This document shows, one piece after another, positions 56,037 through 62,681 of a DNA stretch of 64,000 nt (positions are counted from its first letter, which is position 1; each line of letters starts with the position of its first letter). Both the position numbers and the translations under genes were made by a program. Origin of the DNA: Candidatus Roseilinea sp. NK_OTU-006 (GTDB taxonomy: Bacteria > Chloroflexota > Anaerolineae > J036 > Brachytrichaceae); contig NZ_JAAFGM010000006.1 in assembly GCF_012931985.1 (NCBI RefSeq), positions 62,001-126,000 on the forward strand, in the 5' to 3' direction. The notes below the pieces were generated by a model, which worked only from the letters and a program-made list of their open reading frames with translations, did not search any database and was not told the origin of the DNA.

Positions 56037-56624
56037 TTAACCATCGTCAGATGGCTTGTTCACGAAGTTCATGGCGTTGTCAATCCCATCGCGGAGCCAG
56101 CGCCGGATGCCTTCGACAGCGCGGTCGAAGGCGGGTTCGAGCGCGGCCAATTCGTCGCGCGTGAAGTCGTCTAGCAAAAAGTCTTTCGGGTCGCGGCGGC
56201 CGGGGGGCCGGCCTACGCCGATGCGCAGGCGGGGAAAGTCTTCACTGCCGAGACGGGCGATGATGGACTTCATACCGTTGTGGCCCCCCGCGCCGCCCTT
56301 GGGCCGCATGCGCAGTTGGCCTGCCGGCAGGTCGAGTTCGTCGTATACCACGAGCAACTCGCCCGGCTCGGACTTGTAGAACTTGACGATCGGCACGACC
56401 GACTCGCCGCTCAAGTTCATGAACGTCTGCGGCTTGACCAGCGCGACTTTGTGCCCTTCGATCTCACCCAGCGCGACAATGCCCTTGTGCATCATTCGCG
56501 TGAATTTCAAGCCGTGTTTGTCGGCCAGCCGGTCTACGACCATGAAGCCGGCATTGTGGCGGTTGTTGGCATACTGCTTGCCGGGGTTGCCCAGGCCGAC
56601 GATGATGCGACGACGTTCGTCCAT
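56037..56624 (-). CDS. pth: Peptidyl-tRNA hydrolase
   Basis: 195 residues. Pth frees tRNA from peptidyl-tRNA that drops off ribosomes. IIVGLGNPGKQYANNRHNAGFMVVD carries the catalytic His and Asn, VKPQTFMNLSGESV and VYDELDLPAGQLRMRPKGGAGGHNGMKSI hold the conserved Asp and second His region. Length is standard. The preceding minus-strand gene (secreted protein) ends 18 bases upstream. Confidence 0.95.
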   Translation of the reverse strand: MDERRRIIVGLGNPGKQYANNRHNAGFMVVDRLADKHGLKFTRMMHKGIVALGEIEGHKVALVKPQTFMNLSGESVVPIVKFYKSEPGELLVVYDELDLPAGQLRMRPKGGAGGHNGMKSIIARLGSEDFPRLRIGVGRPPGRRDPKDFLLDDFTRDELAALEPAFDRAVEGIRRWLRDGIDNAMNFVNKPSDDG

Positions 56625-56642
56625 GATTGGCTTCGGCCGGAG

Positions 56643-57296
56643 CTATTTGCCGTAGTCCACCGGTTGGTGCGTCAGGCGTTGGAGGGCGAACAGCACGACT
56701 TTCTTCAGCGCCAAATAGGCGCCGAAGGCGAGGAAGCCGAGGATGGCCAGGCGCGCGCCGCGCGCGAAGGCATCCGGCAATTGTGCGGCGGTGGCGATAG
56801 CCACTTGCAACAGGTCGCGCGCAGTTTGCACTTCAGCAATGACGCCTGGCCCAGCCGCGTCGGTGATCACGGCCGAGGCCGCCGGCGTAGGTTCGGCAGT
56901 CGCATTCGCCAGGGTAAGGTTGCGCACGATCGCCTCGTTCAGGCTGCCATCTGCGCCGAAGACCTGCAGGCGCAGCGCGTATTTGCCGTCGGGCAGTGGA
57001 CGGGTGTTCCATGCGCCCAGCATGCCCGATGGCACCGGCTGCACCCCGCCGCCGATCACGATCCAGTTGGCTAGGTCTGGCTCCTGAGCGTAAGCCAGCT
57101 CGTAGCGCAAGAAGACCGGCGAAGTGGCGCTGCCCTGGATGGTCACGCTGCCGCGCAACGTCTGGTCGCGCACCGGTGTGATGATGCGGGCAAGCGACTC
57201 GCCAGACTGCGCGACAGCGAGCGATCCCACCGCAAGCGTTAGCGCGAGTGCAGCCAGCGCTGTGACGCGCGGCAGTTGTTTGCGAAGAACGCTCAT
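56643..57296 (-). CDS. Secreted, C-terminally anchored protein with Ig-like domain
   Basis: 217 residues. A signal peptide (VTALAALALTLAVGSLAVAQ) leads to a small beta-rich domain (ARIITPVRDQTLRGSVTIQGSAT and LPDGKYALRLQVFG) like Ig-like surface-protein modules, a Thr/Ala linker and a membrane helix (ARLAILGFLAFGAYLALKKV) near the C-terminus. The function is unknown. The ATG at 57296 follows the stop of the coiled-coil gene by two bases, so the two are coupled. Confidence 0.7.
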   Translation of the reverse strand: MSVLRKQLPRVTALAALALTLAVGSLAVAQSGESLARIITPVRDQTLRGSVTIQGSATSPVFLRYELAYAQEPDLANWIVIGGGVQPVPSGMLGAWNTRPLPDGKYALRLQVFGADGSLNEAIVRNLTLANATAEPTPAASAVITDAAGPGVIAEVQTARDLLQVAIATAAQLPDAFARGARLAILGFLAFGAYLALKKVVLFALQRLTHQPVDYGK

Positions 57297-57298
57297 CC

Positions 57299-58117
57299 TT
57301 ACCACTCGAAGCTCTGAAACACTTGCACGCCGCGCGCTTGCGCCTCTTGCAGGAAGGCCGGCCGCGCATAGTGCGTGATCAGCACCGGCATGATTTCCTG
57401 GCCCGGGTAAGCCTCGCGCACGGCTGCCACTTTGCGTTCGAGCTGTTCAAACACTTCCTGCCGCTCGGCAGAACGCATATCCAGCCGGAGCTTCGACTCG
57501 CCGACGATCAGCACGGTCTGGCCGTTCCGGCGCGCCCGGCCGAACAGATTGATCTCTTCGCCGTTGATCTCGGTGCGCACGAGCTTCTGCTCGATCTCAA
57601 GGCCGAAATTTCGCCTGAGCAAATCGGGCAACAGGCGATAGGCCTCGTTTTCGAGGGAATAACTCATGGTGCGCGAAAGGCTACCGACTTCAGTAGCCAG
57701 CCCTCGCACAACCCCGATCAAGTCGCGGAGCTGATCCGAAGTTTGTCGCTGCGCCTCGGCCAACTCGGCGACGCGCTGGTCGGTGTGCTTCTGCGCCTCG
57801 GCCAACTCGGCGACGCGCTGCTCGGTGCGCTTCTGCGCCTCGGCCAGCTCGGCGACGCGCTGGTCGGTGTGCTTCTGCGCCTCGGCCAGCTCGGCGACGC
57901 GCTGGTCGGTGTGCTTCTGCGCCTCGGCCAACTCGGCGACGCGCTGCTCGGTGCGCTTCTGCGCCTCGACCAGCTCGGTGACCGTCGCTTTCAACTCGCT
58001 GAAGTCGCTAGCCTTGACCAGCGCGTCATAGGCGTCATAAATCACCTCGGCCAGCACGCCGGCCTGCTCTGTTGGGAAGGCGCGCTCCAGGCGTTGGGTC
58101 ATCTCGGCCTTGTTCAT
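57299..58117 (-). CDS. Coiled-coil repeat protein with nuclease-like C-terminal domain (paralogue 2)
   Basis: 272 residues. A helical N-terminus ([24 protein letters not shown]) is followed by about six tandem 14-residue units ([14 protein letters not shown] and close variants) that form a long coiled coil. The C-terminal domain (about 165-272) has [29 protein letters not shown]: Glu in a strand before an xExK-like GESKL, which fits a PD-(D/E)XK nuclease-like fold (DUF3782-type). It is a paralogue of the protein at 21.3-22.0 kb. A TACAAT box lies on the minus strand near 58144-58139, back to back with the tmRNA promoter. Confidence 0.68.
   Translation of the reverse strand: MNKAEMTQRLERAFPTEQAGVLAEVIYDAYDALVKASDFSELKATVTELVEAQKRTEQRVAELAEAQKHTDQRVAELAEAQKHTDQRVAELAEAQKRTEQRVAELAEAQKHTDQRVAELAEAQRQTSDQLRDLIGVVRGLATEVGSLSRTMSYSLENEAYRLLPDLLRRNFGLEIEQKLVRTEINGEEINLFGRARRNGQTVLIVGESKLRLDMRSAERQEVFEQLERKVAAVREAYPGQEIMPVLITHYARPAFLQEAQARGVQVFQSFEW
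57755..57964. repeat. Tandem 42-bp repeats encoding coiled-coil units
   Basis: Five near-identical 42-bp units start at 57755, 57797, 57839, 57881 and 57923; a degenerate sixth follows. Units differ at only a few positions (GGTCGGTGTG against GCTCGGTGCG), and units 3 and 4 are the same. Each encodes one 14-residue coiled-coil repeat, so copy number could change by recombination without breaking the frame. Confidence 0.85.
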
Positions 58118-58158
58118 GTCGGCTTATTCACTGGGTATATTGTAAAGCAACCCTACGG

Positions 58159-58164
58159 TATAAT
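58159..58164 (+). promoter_or_regulatory. -10 box (TATAAT) of ssrA
   Basis: A perfect TATAAT lies 14 bases before the mature tmRNA 5' end, placing the transcript start near 58171. No good -35 is seen at 17 bases. It is back to back with a TACAAT box for the divergent coiled-coil gene. Confidence 0.6.
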
Positions 58165-58177
58165 CCTGGGCGCACAC

Positions 58178-58571
58178 GGGGATGACAGGTTTCGACGGAT
58201 TGTGTCGTGTCCGAGTGGCGAGCCGAGAAGCGACTCTCGTTAAACAGCGCGCAGCACAGTAAGTGCGAAGAAGATCAACTGGAATGCCGTCCCGATGGCT
58301 GCGTAAGCCAAAGGGCTGCATCCGCAGCATAGCGTCTGCGGCATCGTTCGTCTCCTCGCGCCGGTGGGGGGCGTAACGGTGTGATAAAGCCGGCGCGCGT
58401 TTCACCGAGGTTCGTAGGTGAGCTAACGCGGGCTGATCGCCGAATCAACGAACTGGCGTCTGGATAAACCCGTTGCCGGGGATGCCAGGCGCGAGATTCA
58501 AACGGCAACTACGCTCGTAGTCACTCGCGGCAGGCGCATTTCGGACCCGGGTTCGATTCCCGGCATCTCCA
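58178..58571 (+). ncRNA. ssrA: Transfer-messenger RNA (tmRNA)
   Basis: The 5' end GGGGATGACAGGTTTCGACGG and the 3' T-arm (ACCCGGGTTCGATTCCCGG) with acceptor partner CATCTCC are the tRNA-like half; GGGGATG pairs with CATCTCC with one G-U. The tag frame starts at the resume codon GCG (58265) and reads AKKINWNAVPMAA, stopping with TAA at 58304-58306. It ends in the small hydrophobic residues used by Clp-family proteases. The CCA end is not encoded (CTA follows the discriminator). It rescues stalled ribosomes and marks the nascent protein for degradation. Confidence 0.97.
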
Positions 58572-58692
58572 CTACTCCACAGCGGCGCACCCCTCCCTCC
58601 ACATGCATCTCAGTCTTCTCTCACTTCTCAGAATTATTCTCGCCTAGCTTGAGTTGTTTGAGATTGGAGATGTGAAAGGAGAGATGTGAAAT

Positions 58693-59550
58693 ATGAAAGT
58701 CAAACGCAGTGAAGGGATTGAGGCGATGTTCCGTGAGCCCTACTATGCCATTGGCGCCGATGGGGTGCGAATCGCATACTACGTATACGGCAATGGCCCC
58801 GAGGTGATGTTTTGGCAGCATGGTTTTAACTCTGATGCAGCGCACTGGGAACGCATGTTGTCGTTCTTTCCTGTAGATGAGTATCGCATCGTCGCGCCCG
58901 ATTTGCGCGGCTGTGGGAACTCCGATAAGCCAGCCGATGAGGGCGCATACACCTTCGATCATCTGACTGAGGATGCGTTGGCCGTCATCCGCGCCGAAGC
59001 ACTCCGCGATTTCACCGTGCTCGGCCACTCAACTGGCGGCGCCATTGCCCAATGGCTCGCCTCTGAGCTAGGGGAGGCGGTCAAAGCGCTGGTGCTGATC
59101 GGCCCGGTGCCGGCGACCGGCGTGCCGGTGAACGAGGCAGCGCGCAATCTATTCTTGCAAGGCGCAGACGGAGAGGGTAAGGCACAAGGGCGCGCGCGCA
59201 TCCTGCAGTTGGGCTGGTATGGGGATATGCCCCAGGAAGTGCTCGATGAGCTTTTGCCCGGCGCGCTGACGTGGAGCAGGGAAGCGTTCGTCGGCGTTTT
59301 CAACACGTGGACGACCGGCGTCAACTTCCCAGAGCGCCTCGCGCGCATTACAGCGCCCACCATCGTGATCGGCGGTCAGCACGAGCCGTTTCTCGTCAAG
59401 GACTTCATGATGGCCGCCGTCGTCAATCGCATTCCGAACGCGCGCTACGTCACCGTGTCGGATTGCGCCCACTTCATCCACATTCAGCAAGCGGCCGTAA
59501 CTGCGGGAATCGCGCGTGGGTTCGTGGCAGCGCAGGCGGCGTGCGCGTGA
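58693..59550 (+). CDS. Alpha/beta-hydrolase
   Basis: 285 residues. WQHGFNSDAAHWERML is the oxyanion region, DLRGCGNSDKPADEG the cap strand, VLGHSTGGAIAQWLA the nucleophile elbow and SDCAHFIHIQQ the catalytic histidine. It resembles haloacetate dehalogenase or esterase-like enzymes; the substrate is unknown. AGGAGAG precedes the ATG. The stop overlaps the following VOC gene start (TGATG). Confidence 0.83.
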   Translation: MKVKRSEGIEAMFREPYYAIGADGVRIAYYVYGNGPEVMFWQHGFNSDAAHWERMLSFFPVDEYRIVAPDLRGCGNSDKPADEGAYTFDHLTEDALAVIRAEALRDFTVLGHSTGGAIAQWLASELGEAVKALVLIGPVPATGVPVNEAARNLFLQGADGEGKAQGRARILQLGWYGDMPQEVLDELLPGALTWSREAFVGVFNTWTTGVNFPERLARITAPTIVIGGQHEPFLVKDFMMAAVVNRIPNARYVTVSDCAHFIHIQQAAVTAGIARGFVAAQAACA

Positions 59551-60287
59551 TGCAAATGTCCATTGCGCCCATGATCGAAGTCTCATTTACACTGCCCGAC
59601 GGCCGTTCGTTCGGTGGCTCGATGCCGCGCGAGAGGGTGGTTCATCAGGCGCTGCATGCCTTTCTCCCTGAGGACGTGATGCATCGGCATCGCTTGCGCA
59701 TCACGCTGCCGACCGGCGAGTTGATCTTCCCGGACATGTGGCTGTACGAAATCCACGACTACTACGGCCATTGTCGCTTCTTGCTGGAGGCGACGCCGCT
59801 GAAGGAGCATAAGGCCGAGTTCGTCAACTTCGGCTTCGACCATCTCGCGCTGGCCACCACCGATCGCGAAGCGTGCCGACATTTCTTTCAGGATGGCCTG
59901 AAGATGAAGAACGTGCGCGACGACGAGCACTTGTTGGTGCTCACCACCGGTGTGAACGCGTTGTTCTTCTTCAAGGCCGAGCCGGGTCAGCCTTTGAGCG
60001 ATGGGTTGCCGTCGCGCATTCACCACATCGGCTTTGTGGTGGACGATCTAGAAGCAGCGTATACGCACTTAAAGGCGACTTGCCCGGAATACGTTAGCGA
60101 CTTCACACTGCTGGAGCGCGCCGAACGGCTGTCGCTCTACGGCACGATCGAGCTGGGTGGCATCCGCTTCATGATTCAGCTCAGCCAGATCAAGCCGGAA
60201 TACAAGGGCCTCAAAGGCGAAAGCGCCGCGCCCCTGCGCGAGTTCTATGACTACGCCTCGCGCGACTATGGCATCCGGTTAGCGTGA
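59550..60287 (+). CDS. VOC/glyoxalase-fold protein
   Basis: 245 residues. The first ~80 residues (IEVSFTLPDGRSFGGSMPRE, then FLLEATPLKEH) form an N-terminal domain of unknown role. From about residue 90 a vicinal-oxygen-chelate domain appears: FDHLALATTDREACRHFFQDGL, LKMKNVRDDEHLLVL and RIHHIGFVVDDLEAAYTHLKA with His and Glu metal-ligand positions. It may be a dioxygenase, isomerase or glyoxalase-like enzyme. It is coupled to the hydrolase upstream, so the two may act on one substrate. Confidence 0.75.
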   Translation: MQMSIAPMIEVSFTLPDGRSFGGSMPRERVVHQALHAFLPEDVMHRHRLRITLPTGELIFPDMWLYEIHDYYGHCRFLLEATPLKEHKAEFVNFGFDHLALATTDREACRHFFQDGLKMKNVRDDEHLLVLTTGVNALFFFKAEPGQPLSDGLPSRIHHIGFVVDDLEAAYTHLKATCPEYVSDFTLLERAERLSLYGTIELGGIRFMIQLSQIKPEYKGLKGESAAPLREFYDYASRDYGIRLA

Positions 60288-60322
60288 GCGGCGGGCGCAC
60301 CTTTCTGCAAGGGCAGGACATC

Positions 60323-60353
60323 GGGTGGGCGCAGGCAATACCTGCGCCTACCC
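60323..60353. repeat. Intergenic 13-bp-stem hairpin
   Basis: GGGTGGGCGCAGG (60323-60335) pairs with CCTGCGCCTACCC (60341-60353) around a 5-base loop, with one G-T wobble. There is no T-tract. It may stabilise the 3' end of the VOC gene transcript or be a dispersed palindromic repeat; a related GGGTAGGC stem occurs after uspA. Confidence 0.65.
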
Positions 60354-60393
60354 CGCACGTTGCGCCCATCCCTTGCCGGCAATGCCCCCCTGA

Positions 60394-60422
60394 GTGACAA
60401 GCGATGGGGTTGCATGTATATT
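60394..60422 (+). promoter_or_regulatory. Promoter of the bicupin gene
   Basis: GTGACA (60394-60399), a 17-base spacer and TATATT (60417-60422) place transcription start about 4 bases before or at the ATG (60433). The transcript is therefore likely leaderless or nearly so; there is no ribosome site. Confidence 0.6.
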
Positions 60423-60432
60423 CACCTTCGTC

Positions 60433-61146
60433 ATGCATAAGCCGGACTGGAAAGAATGGATGAAGCAACCGCTCATCTGGACGGAGCGGATCCGCTCGCG
60501 CGCGCTAGTGTGGACACCAGATGCGCATTGGTTTATCAACGACCCGCTCGGCCCGCTGCCGCATGCTCACGATGATGCGTCTGAGATCATCTACATCGCT
60601 GCCGGCCAGATGGACATTCAGGTTGGCGCAAGCAAGCAGCGCGTCGGCCCAGGCGAATTGCTGTTCATGCCGCCGGATCGCTATCACAATTACTGGCTGG
60701 TGGGCGATGAGACGGTGTGCCTCTACGTCCTGGTGGTGCCAAACCACAAACATGCGCGCTGGCGCTACAAGGACTTCAAGCCAGGCGCGTTTGAGGGTCA
60801 TGCGTCGCTGAAGAGCGCCTTCGCGCCCGACGCGACCGAGTCCATGCCATCCGACGAGCGGATCGCGACGCATGTCCGCGTGCTGCCGGCCGGTGAAGCA
60901 ACGGGCGTGATGGTGGAGAGCGTCAAAGAAAAGATGATCTACATCCTCGACGGCGAGGCGGGCATCGAGATCGAACGGCTGAGCGGCGCAATGCGACCGA
61001 ACGATTACCAACATGTGCCGGCCACGCACCGTCACCGCATCATCAACACCGGCGCAACGCCACTGCGTTACTTCGAGTTCGTGTGCTTCGACCCGACTGC
61101 ACCGGCCATCGTCCGTCCAGAGGACGCCCATCTCGTGAAAGCGTGA
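60433..61146 (+). CDS. Bicupin protein
   Basis: 237 residues with two cupin domains. The first (HAHDDASEIIYIAAGQMDIQVG, then PGELLFMPPDRYHNYWLVG) has the metal-binding His pattern HxH...E...H; the second (AGEATGVMVESVKEKMIYILDGEAGIEIE, in part, and NDYQHVPATHRHRIINTG) is more divergent, with fewer candidate ligands. It could be a sugar-modifying or dioxygenase-type enzyme. The start is ATG 60433; the promoter just upstream excludes the longer reading from 60394. Confidence 0.8.
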   Translation: MHKPDWKEWMKQPLIWTERIRSRALVWTPDAHWFINDPLGPLPHAHDDASEIIYIAAGQMDIQVGASKQRVGPGELLFMPPDRYHNYWLVGDETVCLYVLVVPNHKHARWRYKDFKPGAFEGHASLKSAFAPDATESMPSDERIATHVRVLPAGEATGVMVESVKEKMIYILDGEAGIEIERLSGAMRPNDYQHVPATHRHRIINTGATPLRYFEFVCFDPTAPAIVRPEDAHLVKA

Positions 61147-61152
61147 CGCGCC

Positions 61153-61320
61153 ATGAAAGCGATGTGCTTGGAAGGGCTGGCGCGACTGAAGGGGAACGAA
61201 GCGCCGTTGATGCGCGCCGATCTGCTCTGCGCGGTGGTGAGCGTCTGGGTCTAACCGGCTTCGGCGCATCGGGTCGTCGCGCGCTTCAGGCAGTCCGGCA
61301 TCGCTCCTCGCCCATCAAGG
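61153..61320 (+). pseudogene. Remnant of a zinc-dependent alcohol dehydrogenase
   Basis: An ATG at 61153 reads MKAMCLEGLARLKGNEAPL, like the N-terminus of zinc alcohol dehydrogenases (MKAMVLE.L......PL), then MRADLLCA, like the conserved PLLCAG before the cofactor domain, and stops at 61252-61254. From about 61233 the next frame reads GGERLGLTGFGASGRRALQ, the Rossmann motif of the same family (RLGLTGFGASA). So the 5' end, a short middle scrap and the NAD-binding motif survive with about 150 residues missing and a frameshift. It is a non-functional relic. Confidence 0.72.
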
Positions 61321-61354
61321 CGCAGGCGGGATGCGCGCGCATGCGAGGGAAGCC

Positions 61355-62128
61355 ATGCTATCGAACAAGAGCCCGTTCCGGTTGCGTCCATATGCTTGGG
61401 TGGTGGTTGCGGCAGCGGCTGCCTTCGCTATCGTGGCGATCGGCGTCATCGCTGCACTGGCCATCGCATCACGGCCGGCATCGCCGCCTACGCCCATGGC
61501 TGAGCGGCCCATTGTCGTGCAGACGGTCGAAAAGCTCATCATCATCACGGCTACGCCGACGCCGACCGAACCACCGACGCCGACAGCTCCACCCACTGCC
61601 ACGCCGACGCCGGAGCCCACGCCGACACCAACCCCTACGCCGACTCCGCTGCCGCCGCCGAAGTGGAACGCGCTCAGCGACCTGAGCACCTTAGAATACA
61701 CCGCCTCCACCGTGGTCGAACTGTCGCGGACACGTCAGGGGATTGGCGGCGTGCTGCTCGGCGCCGATCGCGTCGTACTCATGGCTGTGGGTCGGATCCG
61801 TGCCGGCGTGGATTTGAGCCGGATCAAGTCGTCCGACGTGCAGATCAACGGCCGGAGCATCAAGATCAAGGTGCCGCGGGCCCAGGTGCTCACCGTCGAG
61901 CTGTTGCCCGAGGCATCCCGTGTGTTCGACAGCCAACGGAGTTGGCTGTTCTCGGAATACGAGGGCCTGGAATTGGCGGCCATGGACGAAGCGCGGCGCA
62001 AACTGCGCGCGGAGGCCGAGCGCAACGCGGCAATGCTGGAGATCACCGAGACGTTGACCCGACTGCAACTGGCCGAGTTCCTACGCCAAGCTGGGTTCGA
62101 GCAGGTCGAGATCGAGTTTGAGCGCTAA
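61355..62128 (+). CDS. DUF4230-family membrane-anchored protein with TPTP linker
   Basis: 257 residues. An N-terminal transmembrane helix (YAWVVVAAAAAFAIVAIGVI) is followed by a Thr/Pro repeat linker (ITATPTPTEPPTPTAPPTATP and so on) and a DUF4230-type domain (LSDLSTLEYTASTVVELSR, LMAVGRIRAGVDLSRIKSSDVQINGRSIKIKVP (in part), LRQAGFEQVEIEF). The domain lies outside the membrane. ATG 61355 has an AGGGA site at good distance; ATG 61331 is an alternative. The function of the family is unknown. Confidence 0.78.
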   Translation: MLSNKSPFRLRPYAWVVVAAAAAFAIVAIGVIAALAIASRPASPPTPMAERPIVVQTVEKLIIITATPTPTEPPTPTAPPTATPTPEPTPTPTPTPTPLPPPKWNALSDLSTLEYTASTVVELSRTRQGIGGVLLGADRVVLMAVGRIRAGVDLSRIKSSDVQINGRSIKIKVPRAQVLTVELLPEASRVFDSQRSWLFSEYEGLELAAMDEARRKLRAEAERNAAMLEITETLTRLQLAEFLRQAGFEQVEIEFER

Positions 62129-62184
62129 GCCGTAACGCCCTTCGCAAGCTGAGCGCAACTTCGGAAAGAGCCTAAAATGCAGCC

Positions 62185-62670
62185 ATGCATCAGCAACCCT
62201 CGCGGGTTCAGTCCGGCCAACCCAGCATCCGCCGGCGCATCATCCAAGAAGTGGATCCGCAGGAATACAAGCGCATCCGCAAGCTATGGATTGATCATTC
62301 GCGCGCCGAAGATGCGCGCGATATCCCCGGCCTAATCGCCACGTTGTCGGAGTCGTGCGTGTACGAGCTGATCCCTACCGGCCAGCGCTGGGAGGGGCAT
62401 GACGGCGCACGCGATTTCTACCTCACCTTCCTCGGTGCGTTTCCCGACGTGCACTTCGAGGTCTACGACGTGGTCATCGGCCCACAGGGCGTCGCCGAGT
62501 TCGCCAATATGACCGGCACGCACCTTGGCCCGTGGGCCGGCCTGGAAGCCACCGGCCGGCCGGTCAACGTCAAGATCATCATCTACTTCCCGTGGAACCG
62601 CGCCGCCCAAAAGTTCGACGGCGAAAGGGTGTATTTCGACATGGCCGAGATGATGCGGCAATTGCAGTGA
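62185..62670 (+). CDS. SnoaL/NTF2-like polyketide-cyclase-fold protein
   Basis: 161 residues. WIDHSRAEDARDIPGLIATLSESCVYEL, GHDGARDFYLTFLGAFPDVHFEVYDVVIGP (in part) and FANMTGTHLGPWAGLEATGRPVNVKI match the SnoaL-like ester-cyclase group of the NTF2 fold. The substrate is unknown. A TAAAAT box (62173-62178) lies only 6 bases before the ATG, so the message is probably leaderless. Confidence 0.75.
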   Translation: MHQQPSRVQSGQPSIRRRIIQEVDPQEYKRIRKLWIDHSRAEDARDIPGLIATLSESCVYELIPTGQRWEGHDGARDFYLTFLGAFPDVHFEVYDVVIGPQGVAEFANMTGTHLGPWAGLEATGRPVNVKIIIYFPWNRAAQKFDGERVYFDMAEMMRQLQ

Positions 62671-62681
62671 CTTCATCGAGC

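Noticed and set aside
57755-57964. CRISPR array
   Set aside because: The 42-bp repeats are contiguous with no spacers and lie in a coding frame; they encode coiled-coil units.
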